Part shown: piece after piece, positions 16,019 to 24,585 of the stretch
Position numbering within the stretch: position 1 is the first letter of the stretch
Layout: each line of letters begins with the position of its first letter
From: Desulfobacteraceae bacterium
GTDB lineage: Bacteria; Desulfobacterota; Desulfobacteria; Desulfobacterales; JACKCP01
Direction of reading: 5' to 3'
NCBI GenBank assembly: GCA_020633955.1
Contig: JACKCP010000005.1
Span: 1 to 64,000 of the forward strand
DNA length: 64,000 nucleotides
Translations under genes and position numbers: made by a program
Notes under the pieces: model-generated
Seen by the model: the letters and a program-made list of their open reading frames with translations, nothing else
Database searches by the model: none
Told to the model about the DNA's origin: nothing

Positions 16019-16924
16019 TTATACTAGGCTTTCAATGTTTTTTCTTACAAGTTCTTCATCTGTTTTATATTTGCAGATAACATTAAGTGTATCTTTTAAT
16101 ATATCAGGGGTAATTTCGTCGGCACCAAGAGCAAGCAGTGATTTGGCCCAGTCAAGGGTTTCCGAAATACAAGGTTTTTTCTTAAGGTCAAGTTTTCTTA
16201 AGTTGCCGATTGTTCCCACCAGTTTATCAAGAAGATCTTCTTTGATTCCTGGTATTTTCATCTGAACGATCTGGCGCTCTGTGTGAAGCTCAGGATAATC
16301 AATATATAAATGGATGCATCTTCTTTTTAATGCATCGCTCATATCTCTATAGTTGTTTGAAGTAAGAAAAACAAAGGGCATTGACTTGGCGGCCATTGTT
16401 CCTATTTCTGGTATGGTAACCTGAAAATCACTTAAAAGCTCCAAAAGAAACGCTTCAAATTCAGGATCTGATTTGTCAACTTCGTCAATTAAAAGAACAA
16501 CTGGTTTATCAGAGGTTATTGCCTTGAGAAGAGGGCGGGGCTGGATAAATTTTTCAGAAAAAAAAGCATCTTCCTGGCTTGATATTTTATCTACTGCTTC
16601 ACTGATTGTTTTTATATCTGATAAAAGATGATCAATTTTATCTTTTACCATCTGGGTGTAAAGAAGCTGCTTTGCATATTCCCATTCATAAAGAGCTTTG
16701 GTTTCGTCAAGGCCTTCGTAGCACTGCATCCTTATAAGATCTCTTTCCATGCATCTTGAAACTGCCTTGGCAAGTTCTGTTTTTCCAACTCCGGCAGGAC
16801 CTTCTACTAGAATGGGTTTTTTGGTTGCCTGAGCCAGAAAGATTACGGTTGAAATTTCTCTTGAGGGTATATAATTTGAAGATTCAAGTCTTGTCTGAAC
16901 ATCTTCGACACTTTTAAAATCCAT
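16019..16924 (-). CDS. MoxR-family AAA+ ATPase
   Basis: A 301-residue AAA+ chaperone-like ATPase. Walker A is GPAGVGKT (42-49) and Walker B is LLIDEVDKSD (from 144). Sensor 1 is FLTSNN, and an arginine finger region RRCIHLYI follows. The lengths and motif spacing fit the MoxR/RavA/CoxD group rather than helicases. It is the first gene of a two-gene minus-strand operon with the VWA protein, which should be its partner. A role in maturation or remodelling of an enzyme complex is family knowledge; the client is unknown. Confidence 0.92.
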   Translation of the reverse strand: MDFKSVEDVQTRLESSNYIPSREISTVIFLAQATKKPILVEGPAGVGKTELAKAVSRCMERDLIRMQCYEGLDETKALYEWEYAKQLLYTQMVKDKIDHLLSDIKTISEAVDKISSQEDAFFSEKFIQPRPLLKAITSDKPVVLLIDEVDKSDPEFEAFLLELLSDFQVTIPEIGTMAAKSMPFVFLTSNNYRDMSDALKRRCIHLYIDYPELHTERQIVQMKIPGIKEDLLDKLVGTIGNLRKLDLKKKPCISETLDWAKSLLALGADEITPDILKDTLNVICKYKTDEELVRKNIESLV

Positions 16925-17000
16925 TTTTACTCCGAAAATTTTATTTTTTAATATTTATTTTTTTCTTATCAGTGAAAAAAACAAAGGTAAAGTAATTAAG

Positions 17001-17145
17001 TAGTGATTGACTGAAAACTTGAACTTTTTGTTCAGTCAGTTCAAAAATTTAATATAACGACTAAGGGGTGATGGGGTAAATTGAATCTTTATGGTGGTTA
17101 ATGTCTGGAGTGGTAAAAAAATAATTTTAATTCAGCTGGTAATAC
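17001..17145 (+). repeat. R2 element
   Basis: It starts TAGTGATTGACTGAAAAC followed by TTTTTGTTCAG, close to the copy at 58335. The middle shows GGTAAATTGAATCTTTATGG (GATTAAATTTTGAATCAGGC in 58335), and it closes with GTAAAAAAATAATTTTAATTCAGCTGGTA, the inverted end. It lies in the 280-bp gap between the MoxR gene and the LysM gene terminator. Confidence 0.6.
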
Positions 17146-17156
17146 AAAATAGATTT

Positions 17157-17187
17157 AAAAAGCTGTTCAAAAATAGAACAGCTTTCA
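17157..17187 (-). terminator. Intrinsic terminator of the LysM gene
   Basis: AAAGCTGTTC (ending 17168) pairs perfectly with GAACAGCTTT (17176-17185) around a 7-nt loop. On the minus strand the stem is followed by TTTTTAAAT, and it lies 22 nt past the LysM gene stop. Confidence 0.85.
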
Positions 17188-17207
17188 TTGTTTTTTATCA
17201 ATTTATT

Positions 17208-18257
17208 TTACATTGAAGGGGAAATAAATAAGGCTCCCGTTGGAATTTGCTTTTCAGATTCAATTATAAGAACAGCCGAGACTTTTTCCCTTGCATCCAC
17301 AACTACAAAGGAACCTATTGGTATAAGTTCTGTAAAGGTCTCTTTGTTACCAAGGCTTACAATCTGCTCTTCGACAATGGAGTAAATCTGTCCTCTTTCA
17401 ACTCCGTCTGCAGTACCTGCATTAATAAATCCAATAAAATGTTCGCCAAGATAAATTGCGCCTTCTTTTTCTTTGATTATTTTACCTTTTAGTCCGGCTA
17501 CACTGGGTTTTAAAAAGATATCAGGTGAGATTTCGTTGAATTCGGTAATTAGATCCCCGTTTGAAATTGGTCTGTATGTATTTGTAATCACAGCTCTTAA
17601 AAGCTGGCCTTCTTTTTTGAGAATTTCGATTATACCTGCAAGGTTGTACTGGTAACCAATGAATATTTTTTTGTTGTCCGGGTCAAAAACTTTCTCTGGT
17701 TTTTTGTAGATTGCATATTTTTCACCAATAAGAAACTTTTCAGAGCCGTTTTCAGCGGTTATATAAATTTCATCTCCTGTAGAATACATGTCAACAGGAG
17801 TTACTCCCCTTTGAATTGTCGCATCAGGTTTGATCTCTCTGGTAGAAATATATGGAAGCTTGTTTATTTTTCTAAAAACAAAATTTGGTTTTTTGTCTTG
17901 TTTTTCTATTTTTGCTATGTTTTCTTTTTTGATTGTCTGTACAATTTGAGACACAGGCTGGTTTTCTTTTTCCTGAATTTCAGCAATTGCTTTTTTGCTG
18001 TAAAGAGTTATTTCCTGCCCCGGATAAATCCAGTGGGGGTTGGTTATTTTTGAATTTTCAGCCCAAAGTCCAGGCCAGTACCAGGCAGAATCAAAAAATT
18101 TTTGGGAAAGCCCCCATAAAGTATCACCTTTTTGTACTGTATAAGTTATTGTAGTTTTTTGTTCAACTTCTTCTGAATGGAGGCCTGAAATCAAATAGAA
18201 AACAGCTATTATCAGAGTTGAAAGGAAAAGTGTTTTTTTTGTTAGTGAGCGGTTCAT
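17208..18257 (-). CDS. Exported LysM peptidoglycan-binding protein
   Basis: A 349-residue envelope protein. A signal peptide (about 1-28, basic start then a hydrophobic core) precedes one LysM domain (about 35-87: TYTVQKGDTLWGLSQKFF through NPHWIYPGQEITLY). LysM binds the glycan backbone of peptidoglycan. The remaining 230 residues contain beta-rich segments such as LIGEKYAIYKKPEKVF and FIGFINAGTADGVERGQIYSI. These recall the repeat seen behind LysM in FlgT-like or secretin-associated proteins, but I cannot assign a catalytic domain. Monocistronic, with a terminator of its own; divergent from the HD phosphohydrolase gene. Confidence 0.85.
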   Translation of the reverse strand: MNRSLTKKTLFLSTLIIAVFYLISGLHSEEVEQKTTITYTVQKGDTLWGLSQKFFDSAWYWPGLWAENSKITNPHWIYPGQEITLYSKKAIAEIQEKENQPVSQIVQTIKKENIAKIEKQDKKPNFVFRKINKLPYISTREIKPDATIQRGVTPVDMYSTGDEIYITAENGSEKFLIGEKYAIYKKPEKVFDPDNKKIFIGYQYNLAGIIEILKKEGQLLRAVITNTYRPISNGDLITEFNEISPDIFLKPSVAGLKGKIIKEKEGAIYLGEHFIGFINAGTADGVERGQIYSIVEEQIVSLGNKETFTELIPIGSFVVVDAREKVSAVLIIESEKQIPTGALFISPSM

Positions 18258-18324
18258 AAAAATTCCTGTATTTTTTGTTTTCGGCAGGTTTTTTTTCTTG
18301 AAAAATCAAACAAATTAAACCATT

Positions 18325-18927
18325 GTGCCCCAAAAAAGTCAAGATGGAATTAACAAAGTTCATGATTGGAAAACTATGGAAAAGCTGGCTGGATTAATCT
18401 TTGAAGCAAGGCTCCTGAAAAATCTCCCAAGATCTGGTTACTCATTTCTTGGAAACGGCAATGAGAATGTTGCGGAACATTCATTTATTGTAAGTGTTGT
18501 TTCCTATATTCTTGCAAAAATGTGCCCTTCTGCAGATGAAAAAAAAATTGTATTTATGTCACTTTTTCACGATCTGCCGGAGTCACGAACTGGTGATATT
18601 AATTATGTTCAGAAAAAATATGTTGAAAAAGATGAAAACATGGCAATTGAGGATATTGCTTCAGGTCTTTTTTTTGGAGAGGAGTTTAAGAGTCTGCTTC
18701 AGGAGTTTAATGAGAAAAAAACCGTTGAATCTAAACTTGCAAACGATGCAGATCAGATTGCTTTTCTTGTAGACCTTAAGGTTCTCAGGGACAAGGGAGC
18801 CAAAACAGCTTCAAAGTGGATTGAAGCTGTATTAGGAAGATTGAAGACAGACGAGGGAAAGAAAATAGCAGAGGCTGTTTTGAACTCTGATTCTGACTCC
18901 TGGTGGCTGGAGAATTATGTTGACTGA
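18325..18927 (+). CDS. HD-domain phosphohydrolase (YfbR/HDDC2-like)
   Basis: A 200-residue metal-dependent phosphohydrolase. The HD signature is intact: His52 in VAEHS, His82-Asp83 in LFHDLPES, and a distal Asp in NDADQI (about 141-143). The opening KLAGLIFEARLLKNLPRSG is the family hallmark. Relatives are 5'-deoxyribonucleotidases that dephosphorylate dNMPs, so a nucleotide-salvage role is likely. The start is unsure: GTG 18325 lacks a ribosome site, while ATG at 18376 has GGAAA just upstream and would give 183 residues, closer to family length. Monocistronic, followed by an R2 hairpin. Confidence 0.85.
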   Translation: MPQKSQDGINKVHDWKTMEKLAGLIFEARLLKNLPRSGYSFLGNGNENVAEHSFIVSVVSYILAKMCPSADEKKIVFMSLFHDLPESRTGDINYVQKKYVEKDENMAIEDIASGLFFGEEFKSLLQEFNEKKTVESKLANDADQIAFLVDLKVLRDKGAKTASKWIEAVLGRLKTDEGKKIAEAVLNSDSDSWWLENYVD

Positions 18928-18956
18928 AATGTAAAAATAAACAAAAATTATTTCAT

Positions 18957-19027
18957 TTGCTGATTAGTCGAGAACTGGTTTTTTGTTCAGTTTAAAACAA
19001 AAAAGACCGGTTTTCATTCAGCATCAA
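18957..19027 (+). repeat. R2 element, compact hairpin copy
   Basis: The two R2 ends are nearly back to back: CGAGAACTGGTTTTTTG, then a 12-nt spacer, then CAAAAAAGACCGGTTTTC as the inverse. It folds into an obvious stem-loop 35 nt after the HD gene stop and could double as a transcription terminator. Confidence 0.6.
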
Positions 19028-19124
19028 ACTAAAAATATTGTGTCGCAAATTTAGGTCTGATTCATTGGCAATAAAGTCTTCCTGATTTTCAGGTTGTCCA
19101 AATTATTTAATAGTCTGGGTTGAG

Positions 19125-19982
19125 ATGTCCTTCCTATCTATAACTGAAAAAGAATATTTACTGCTTAAAGACTCACAGCAGAAACTTGATGATTCAATGG
19201 ATCAGCTGCAAGTACTTATTTCAGAAAGAAAAAAATATGCAGATATTGCAAAGGACTTAAAAAAAAGACTTAAATCTGATACTCTGGCAGCTGTTGAGAC
19301 TTTGGAAATATTGTCTTCGAGCCTTATAAAGCAGGACAGCTATTACTGCAGAAAGGTTTCTGCTCTTGCAAAGGCTGTTGGAGAAGAATTTGATCTTGAG
19401 CCTTCAAGACTTAAGGTAATAGAAGTGATTTCAAGGCTTCATCTTACAGGTCTTCTTTTTATTGATAAAAACACTGACGAATTGAGATTTTATCCAGACA
19501 AAAGCCTTTTTATTATTGAAAAATTTTCAGAGCTTAAAAAAATTTCTTCAGTTTTTAAAGATCTTGACGAATTTTTTGATGGAAGCGGGCCAAATTCCAA
19601 AAAAGGTAAAAATGTCTGTATTGAGGTCAGAATTGTAAGGGCAGCAGCAGTATATTATAATTTTTATTTTAAGAATCTTACAATCAATCAAATAATTGAT
19701 GAATTGAATTTTTTATCCGGAAAAAATCTGGATCCTGATGCTGTTTCAGCACTTTTCAGAGTCCTTCAGAGAAAGGACTTTTTTTTAGATTCTCAGATAA
19801 AGGCGGTGAGTGTGCATAAATTAAAGCCGGGAATGATTTTAAAGTCGGGTGTTTTTTCAAAAAGGGGAGCTATGCTTCTTCCATCAGGAACTCTGCTGGA
19901 TGAAAAAAATATTGAAAAGGTTATTTCTTTTGATTTAAGTGAGTCCGTTACGGATACAATATTGATAATTAACAACAAATAA
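19125..19982 (+). CDS. Degenerate HD-GYP protein
   Basis: A 285-residue protein. An N-terminal coiled coil (about 8-55) precedes residues 71-215, which follow the HD-GYP layout: DSYYCRKVSALAKAVGEEF matches the first helix. The position of LLHDIGK is replaced by SRLHLTG. The usual HHERWDGSGYP is DEFFDGSG with the Pro-Tyr lost, then CIEVRIVRAAAVYYNF matches EARIVAVADVFDAL. All catalytic metal ligands are thus gone. The C-terminal part (about 222-285: LKPGMILKSGVFSKRGAMLL) is the beta module common in HD-GYP proteins. It lies 17 nt upstream of motA and is probably co-transcribed. I infer a non-enzymatic role, perhaps binding c-di-GMP or a partner to affect the motor. Confidence 0.75.
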   Translation: MSFLSITEKEYLLLKDSQQKLDDSMDQLQVLISERKKYADIAKDLKKRLKSDTLAAVETLEILSSSLIKQDSYYCRKVSALAKAVGEEFDLEPSRLKVIEVISRLHLTGLLFIDKNTDELRFYPDKSLFIIEKFSELKKISSVFKDLDEFFDGSGPNSKKGKNVCIEVRIVRAAAVYYNFYFKNLTINQIIDELNFLSGKNLDPDAVSALFRVLQRKDFFLDSQIKAVSVHKLKPGMILKSGVFSKRGAMLLPSGTLLDEKNIEKVISFDLSESVTDTILIINNK

Positions 19983-19999
19983 ATTTCCGGGAGTGTTTT

Positions 20000-20773
20000 A
20001 TGGATATTACCTCCATAATTGGGATTGTATCGGGTTTTGCTGTAATCATTATTTCCATTCTTCTTGGAAGCGGTTTGGGTCTTTTTATCAATATCCCATC
20101 TGTTGTTATTGTTTTTGGTGGCACAATTGCAGCTGCAATGGTAGGGTATCCTCTGCCAGATTTTTTAAAGCTCATAAAGGCTTTAACCAGAGTTTTCATG
20201 TTTAAGATTGAAGATCCACAGGTTTTGATAGACAGGCTTATAGATATTTCCAACAAGGCAAGAAAAGGCGGACTTTTATCTATAGAGGGAGATATAAGCT
20301 CCATAGATGACCCATATTTTGCAAGTGCCCTGCAAATGACCGTAGACGGGGTGAAAACTGGTGATATTGCACAGGTTATGCAAAAAAAAATGGCAATGGT
20401 GCAGCAGCAGAATAAAGTAGGTATAAGCATTTTTTCATCTCTTGGAGCATATGCACCCGCCTTTGGAATGGTTGGAACTCTAATCGGGCTTATTCAGATG
20501 CTCGCCAATCTTGATGATCCGTCCACCATTGGGCCTAAAATGGCTGTTGCTATGATTACAACATTTTACGGTGCAATTCTGGCAAACCTTTTATTCCTGC
20601 CAATGGCTGATAAATTAAAGCTTCGCAATGAGCAGGAAATAACCAATATGAATCTTTTGTTTGAAGGGGTTATTTCCATTCGTGAAGGAGAGCATCCAAG
20701 GCTTATGGAGGAAAAACTCAAAGTTTATCTTATGAATAAAAAGAACAGTGCTGATGCTGCGAAGGCAGGTTGA
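20000..20773 (+). CDS. motA: Flagellar motor stator protein MotA
   Basis: A 257-residue inner-membrane stator subunit. Two N-terminal membrane helices (about 4-24 and 31-50) begin MDITSIIGIVSGFAVI. A cytoplasmic loop (about 55-145) carries the rotor-contact region. Two further helices (about 148-170 and 182-204) contain AFGMVGTLIGLIQML and the conserved Pro of the PxxA-like segment before LLFLPMADK. Together with MotB it forms the ion channel that drives flagellar rotation. The stop is adjacent to the motB start. The PomA-like length does not settle whether H+ or Na+ is used. Confidence 0.95.
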   Translation: MDITSIIGIVSGFAVIIISILLGSGLGLFINIPSVVIVFGGTIAAAMVGYPLPDFLKLIKALTRVFMFKIEDPQVLIDRLIDISNKARKGGLLSIEGDISSIDDPYFASALQMTVDGVKTGDIAQVMQKKMAMVQQQNKVGISIFSSLGAYAPAFGMVGTLIGLIQMLANLDDPSTIGPKMAVAMITTFYGAILANLLFLPMADKLKLRNEQEITNMNLLFEGVISIREGEHPRLMEEKLKVYLMNKKNSADAAKAG

Positions 20774-20775
20774 AA

Positions 20776-21585
20776 ATGGCTGATGAAAATTCAAGTTCAG
20801 AAGAAGAACAGGGATTTGGACTTTCCGAAGGAGGTCCAAGTGATGAAGAGGAGTGTGCTGCCGGAGCCCCGGCATGGATGGCGACTTTTGCGGATCTTGT
20901 GACGCTTTTGATGTGTTTTTTTGTTCTTCTTTTTGCAATGAGTACAATTCAGGAAGAAACCTTTAAGGAACTTGTACAGTCGTTGAGGAGTGCTCTTGGG
21001 GTTCAGACTATTCCAGAGGCCGGAACAAGGGAAGGTCTTGTCATGCAGAATGCAAGACCTGATGAATCCAAACCAGAAAAACAGTCAGTTGATGAAATTG
21101 GCACCATGATTCAAAAGGAAATTAAAGATATTGTAAGCGATGTCAAAGAGCTTGTAATGTTTAATAAGCTGGCTGGTATGGTTGATGTTAAAGAGACAGA
21201 AGAAGGAGCCGTTATTACTATTTCTGATCTTATTCTTTTCAGAACCGGACAGGCTGATATTACAGAGGAAGGCCTTGATATTCTTCAAAAGATTGTTTCT
21301 GTTTTAAAGCAGTTCAGATACCCGATAGAGGTGGCAGGTCATACTGACAATGTTCCAATTGATACAAATTCCTTTCCATCCAACTGGGAATTGTCTTCAA
21401 GAAGAGCAACCGAGGTTGTCAGATTTTTTGTTGAAAAAGGTCTTGACCCGAGATACCTTTCTGCTGCAGGTTATGCAAGTTTTCGTCCTGTTGATACAAA
21501 CGATACTCCCAAGGGAAGGGCAAAAAACAGGAGGGTTGAAATTGTTTACAGGAGGCAGGCCATAGAAAACTCTTTATTCAGATAG
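20776..21585 (+). CDS. motB: Flagellar motor stator protein MotB
   Basis: A 269-residue stator partner of MotA. A charged cytoplasmic tail (1-30) precedes one membrane helix with the ion-binding Asp40 in WMATFADLVTLLMCFF. A plug and linker follow, then a C-terminal OmpA-like peptidoglycan-binding domain (about 140-262: VAGHTDNVPI, NWELSSRRA, NRRVEI). I prefer ATG 20776, 2 nt after the motA stop with GGCAGG upstream, over the in-frame TTG at 20770. The acidic, Ser/Glu-rich N-terminal tail is longer than in E. coli MotB. Confidence 0.95.
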   Translation: MADENSSSEEEQGFGLSEGGPSDEEECAAGAPAWMATFADLVTLLMCFFVLLFAMSTIQEETFKELVQSLRSALGVQTIPEAGTREGLVMQNARPDESKPEKQSVDEIGTMIQKEIKDIVSDVKELVMFNKLAGMVDVKETEEGAVITISDLILFRTGQADITEEGLDILQKIVSVLKQFRYPIEVAGHTDNVPIDTNSFPSNWELSSRRATEVVRFFVEKGLDPRYLSAAGYASFRPVDTNDTPKGRAKNRRVEIVYRRQAIENSLFR

Positions 21586-21660
21586 CTTTTTATTCCCCAC
21601 ATTTTCCTCAGATTTAAAATTTTCTCCCCATAATAGTCCAGTACCATGATGTTAATTTTT

Positions 21661-21824
21661 GTAACTATTCAGCTGAAAACTGGGAACGAAGCCAATTTGC
21701 CTGAACAATGGATGCTGTCTTTTTTTTGATCTTTTTTGGGAGAATCGCTGGAGTGAGTATCAGTAACAACTCATCATTTGTTTTAATTTAAGTTTCACAA
21801 TCACATTTTAATCTGAATGTTTGT
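21661..21824 (-). repeat. R1 element, inverted and partly decayed
   Basis: It begins with the R1 terminus GTAACTATTCAG at 21661, followed by CTGAAAACTGGGAACGAAGCC and GGATGCTGTCTTTTTTT, matching the right arm of the 61532 copy in reverse complement. The far end is decayed (CTGAATGTTTGTGA near 21811). It occupies part of the 420-bp gap between motB and the HTH-EIIA gene; the remainder to 22008 is AT-rich without recognisable signals. Confidence 0.6.
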
Positions 21825-22008
21825 GACGCCTTTTAAGGATTAAATTATTCCTGATCTAAGGGAAGATGAAAAAAGTCAATATTAGTTCAGCAAGAATTTA
21901 TATTATCTCCTTGATTTAAAAACTATCAGAATATAGATTATACAGTTGATTTTAATTTACTTGTCGGGTTATTTATGACCTTTTAAACAGAAAGGAACGG
22001 AAATAAAA

Positions 22009-22689
22009 ATGAAGCTCCATATAAACGACGCTGCATCACTTTTAAATCTTCCGGTAAATACCCTGAAACGTTGGATCAGGCAGGGAAGGGTTCCCATTAA
22101 CAGGTCCGAAGACATTTGTATATTTAAAGAAGAAAAACTGCATGAATGGGCGAAAAGGAATAATTTTTCTTTTTCTGAAAAAAAAAATATTGATAAAAAG
22201 CTGATTGAAACAAGCACTCACATCCTTTCTTCTGCAATTTCAAAAGGCAAGGTATTGTATGATGCAGAAGGAAAAACCAAGGAAGAAATTTTCTCATATG
22301 TAGTTAAAAAACTTGGTATTGGAGACAGTGAGCTGGAAAATGAATTTTTAAAGCGCCTTCTGGAACGAGAGGAACTCTCATCAACAGGAATAGGAAAAGG
22401 CGTTGCAATTCCACACCCAAGAGAACCAATTGACAATCTCTTTTCTTCACCATTTATAGCAGTTGTTTTTCCAAAGGAACCAATCGAGTTTGACTCTATT
22501 GATAATAAGCTTGTTTTTGTTCTTTTCTTTCTTGTTTCAAAAAATGTTAAAGAGCATTTGAAGCTTTTATCAAATCTTTCATACTGCCTCAGGCATGAAA
22601 ATTTTATTGGTATCTTACAAGATAAGCCCTCCATGGAAAAAATAATCACAGAAATAGAATTTTTTGAAAATCAGCTTTTGAATCAATAG
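22009..22689 (+). CDS. HTH-EIIA (PtsN-like) fusion protein
   Basis: A 226-residue protein with two parts. An N-terminal MerR/excisionase-type DNA-binding helix-turn-helix (about 1-45: INDAASLLNLPVNTLKRWIRQG) is joined to a PTS EIIA-2 domain (about 75-222). The EIIA phosphorylation site His136 is intact in GVAIPHPREP. A phosphate received from an NPr/HPr-type carrier could thus modulate DNA binding; this fusion is known in anaerobic deltaproteobacteria but its targets are not. The ClC transporter gene starts 10 nt after its stop, so the two are co-transcribed. No PTS permease is nearby, which favours a regulatory rather than transport role. Confidence 0.88.
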   Translation: MKLHINDAASLLNLPVNTLKRWIRQGRVPINRSEDICIFKEEKLHEWAKRNNFSFSEKKNIDKKLIETSTHILSSAISKGKVLYDAEGKTKEEIFSYVVKKLGIGDSELENEFLKRLLEREELSSTGIGKGVAIPHPREPIDNLFSSPFIAVVFPKEPIEFDSIDNKLVFVLFFLVSKNVKEHLKLLSNLSYCLRHENFIGILQDKPSMEKIITEIEFFENQLLNQ

Positions 22690-22699
22690 GAGATCAGTT

Positions 22700-24436
22700 T
22701 TGAGACGGGTGTTTTTTAAAAGGCGTGCACAATCAATTATTTTCAGTTTTGATGAAAATTTACTTTTGCTCATAATGGCTCTTATTGTTGGTGTCCTTGG
22801 TGGATTAGCTGCTGTATTTCTAAACTACTCTCTTGAGTTTTGTTACGAACACTTTCATGTTCTCAGGCAATACTGGTGGGCCTTTTTTCTGCCTGGTGTT
22901 GGAGCTATTCTTTCTTCTGTTTTTTTAAAAAAAATAATTAGAGATGATAAGGGGCATGGAGTTCCTGATGTTATTTATTCTGTTTCCAAAAAAGGCGGGC
23001 TTTTAAAGGTACGATCAATATTTTCAAGGCTTATTTCAAGTATTTTAACAATTGGAAGTGGCGGTTCTGCAGGACCTGAGGCTCCAATACTTTACAGTGG
23101 TGCTGCAATAGGGTCTAATATTGCAAGACTTTTTTCACTGAATGAAAGGCAAAGAATAACCCTTTTAGGCTGTGGTACTGCCTCGGCAATTTCTGCAATA
23201 TTCAATGCTCCTGTATCTGGTATTATTTTTACCCTGGAGGTGATTCTTGCGGAATGGAATGCAATATACCTTGTCCCGGTTGCAATTGCATCTGTTGCAG
23301 GAACAGAGCTTAGCAGATTTTTAAGGGGAAATCAGATACCGTTCAGTAACAGCGGTTTTAATATTGGTTTTGATGATCTTATAGCAGCAGCTTTTCTTGC
23401 CGTTTTGACTGCGATTATTTCAGTATCATTTACAAGATCAATGGAAAAAAGCAGCAAGCTTGCATCGGCCTTTGAAAAAAAATTCAGACTTCCTTTTCTT
23501 GTTAAAGCCGGTTTGGGAGGCTGTGCTGTGGGGATTATCGGCTTTTTTATTCCAGATGCAATGGGTGAAGGATACCATTCAATACGTGAACTTATTTCAG
23601 GTACTTATAGTACAGGCATTGCAATTGCAGGTATTGCTCTTTTTGCCAAAATAATTGCAACAGCAATTACTCTTGGCTGGGGAGGGTCCGGCGGTGTATT
23701 CGCACCTTCTCTTGTTATAGGCAGTTTTACAGGCGTTGTTTTTTACAGACTTTTCACTTTGATTTTTCCTGAGGCTAACCTTGTAAGTGAAGGAGGGTTT
23801 GCACTTCTTGGAATGTCTGGGGTTATGGCAGGTGTTTTACAGGCCCCTCTCACAGGAATCTTTCTTATAGTGGAAATTACAGGCGGATATGAAGTTATTG
23901 TTCCTCTGATAATTGTATCGTCTCTTTCTTCTGTAATTTGCCGGTATCTTGAGCCGGCCTCTGTTTATCTGAAGGAACTTGTGGAAAAAGGAACTCTTCT
24001 TCGTCCTGGAACCGATGCAAAGGTGCTTTCAGATCTTAGGGTTGAAGAGATTCTGGAAAAAGACTGCCTTGAAGTCTTTAATGACATGAGGCTTAAAGAG
24101 CTGATTTACCTTTTAAAGGTTTCAAAAAGGAATTTTTTCCCTGTTCTTGACAGGAAAACAAATGATTTTTTAGGGGTTGTCCATCTTGATCACATAAGAC
24201 CCTATCTTCTTGATTCTCTCATGTATGAAACAGTCTTTGTATATCAGATAATGGATTCTGAAATTCCGGTTATTTCTCCGGATACTGAACTCAAAGAGGC
24301 ACTGGATATAATGGATGAGTATTCAATGTTCAGTATTCCGGTTATTTCAGGAAGAAAGTTTATGGGAATAATTTCAAAGGCAACTCTTCTTGATCAGTAC
24401 AGGAAAGAACTTATGGTTCAGACATCGGAAATATAG
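22700..24436 (+). CDS. ClC-family chloride channel/antiporter with CBS pair
   Basis: A 578-residue membrane transporter. The selectivity motif is GSGGSAGPEAP starting at 119; the gating glutamate is kept as Glu127 (GPEAP in place of GREGP). The second filter motif GWGGSGGVFAPS starts near 326. About 10-11 helices are followed by two cytoplasmic CBS domains (about 455-570: VEEILEKDCLEVF, VYQIMDSEIPVIS). The retained glutamate favours Cl-/H+ exchange, while the Arg-to-Pro change is unusual for the motif. It starts at TTG 22700 with AGGAG 7 nt upstream and sits 10 nt behind the HTH-EIIA gene, which may regulate it. Confidence 0.92.
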   Translation: MRRVFFKRRAQSIIFSFDENLLLLIMALIVGVLGGLAAVFLNYSLEFCYEHFHVLRQYWWAFFLPGVGAILSSVFLKKIIRDDKGHGVPDVIYSVSKKGGLLKVRSIFSRLISSILTIGSGGSAGPEAPILYSGAAIGSNIARLFSLNERQRITLLGCGTASAISAIFNAPVSGIIFTLEVILAEWNAIYLVPVAIASVAGTELSRFLRGNQIPFSNSGFNIGFDDLIAAAFLAVLTAIISVSFTRSMEKSSKLASAFEKKFRLPFLVKAGLGGCAVGIIGFFIPDAMGEGYHSIRELISGTYSTGIAIAGIALFAKIIATAITLGWGGSGGVFAPSLVIGSFTGVVFYRLFTLIFPEANLVSEGGFALLGMSGVMAGVLQAPLTGIFLIVEITGGYEVIVPLIIVSSLSSVICRYLEPASVYLKELVEKGTLLRPGTDAKVLSDLRVEEILEKDCLEVFNDMRLKELIYLLKVSKRNFFPVLDRKTNDFLGVVHLDHIRPYLLDSLMYETVFVYQIMDSEIPVISPDTELKEALDIMDEYSMFSIPVISGRKFMGIISKATLLDQYRKELMVQTSEI

Positions 24437-24450
24437 CCCCCTGTTTTAAT

Positions 24451-24585
24451 TGGTGATTGGACGAAAACTAGAATTTTTTTCTCATCATTTACCTGAGGTT
24501 AAAAAATCATACTTTAGGATACATGAAGCCTTTGGGGATTAAACTCTGAATCTGACTTTATAAGGTAAAAAAGTTATTTTTTCAG
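24451..24585 (+). repeat. R2 element
   Basis: It opens TGGTGATTGGACGAAAAC then TAGAATTTTTT and carries GGGGATTAAACTCTGAATC, matching 58335. The inverted end (GTAAAAAAGTTATTTTTTCAG) reaches the murI stop codon, so the element fills the whole gap between the convergent clc and murI genes. Confidence 0.65.

Noticed and set aside
16925..17207. Possible small gene between MoxR and LysM genes
   Set aside because: Only an R2 repeat and a terminator are present; no frame has a ribosome site or protein-like composition.
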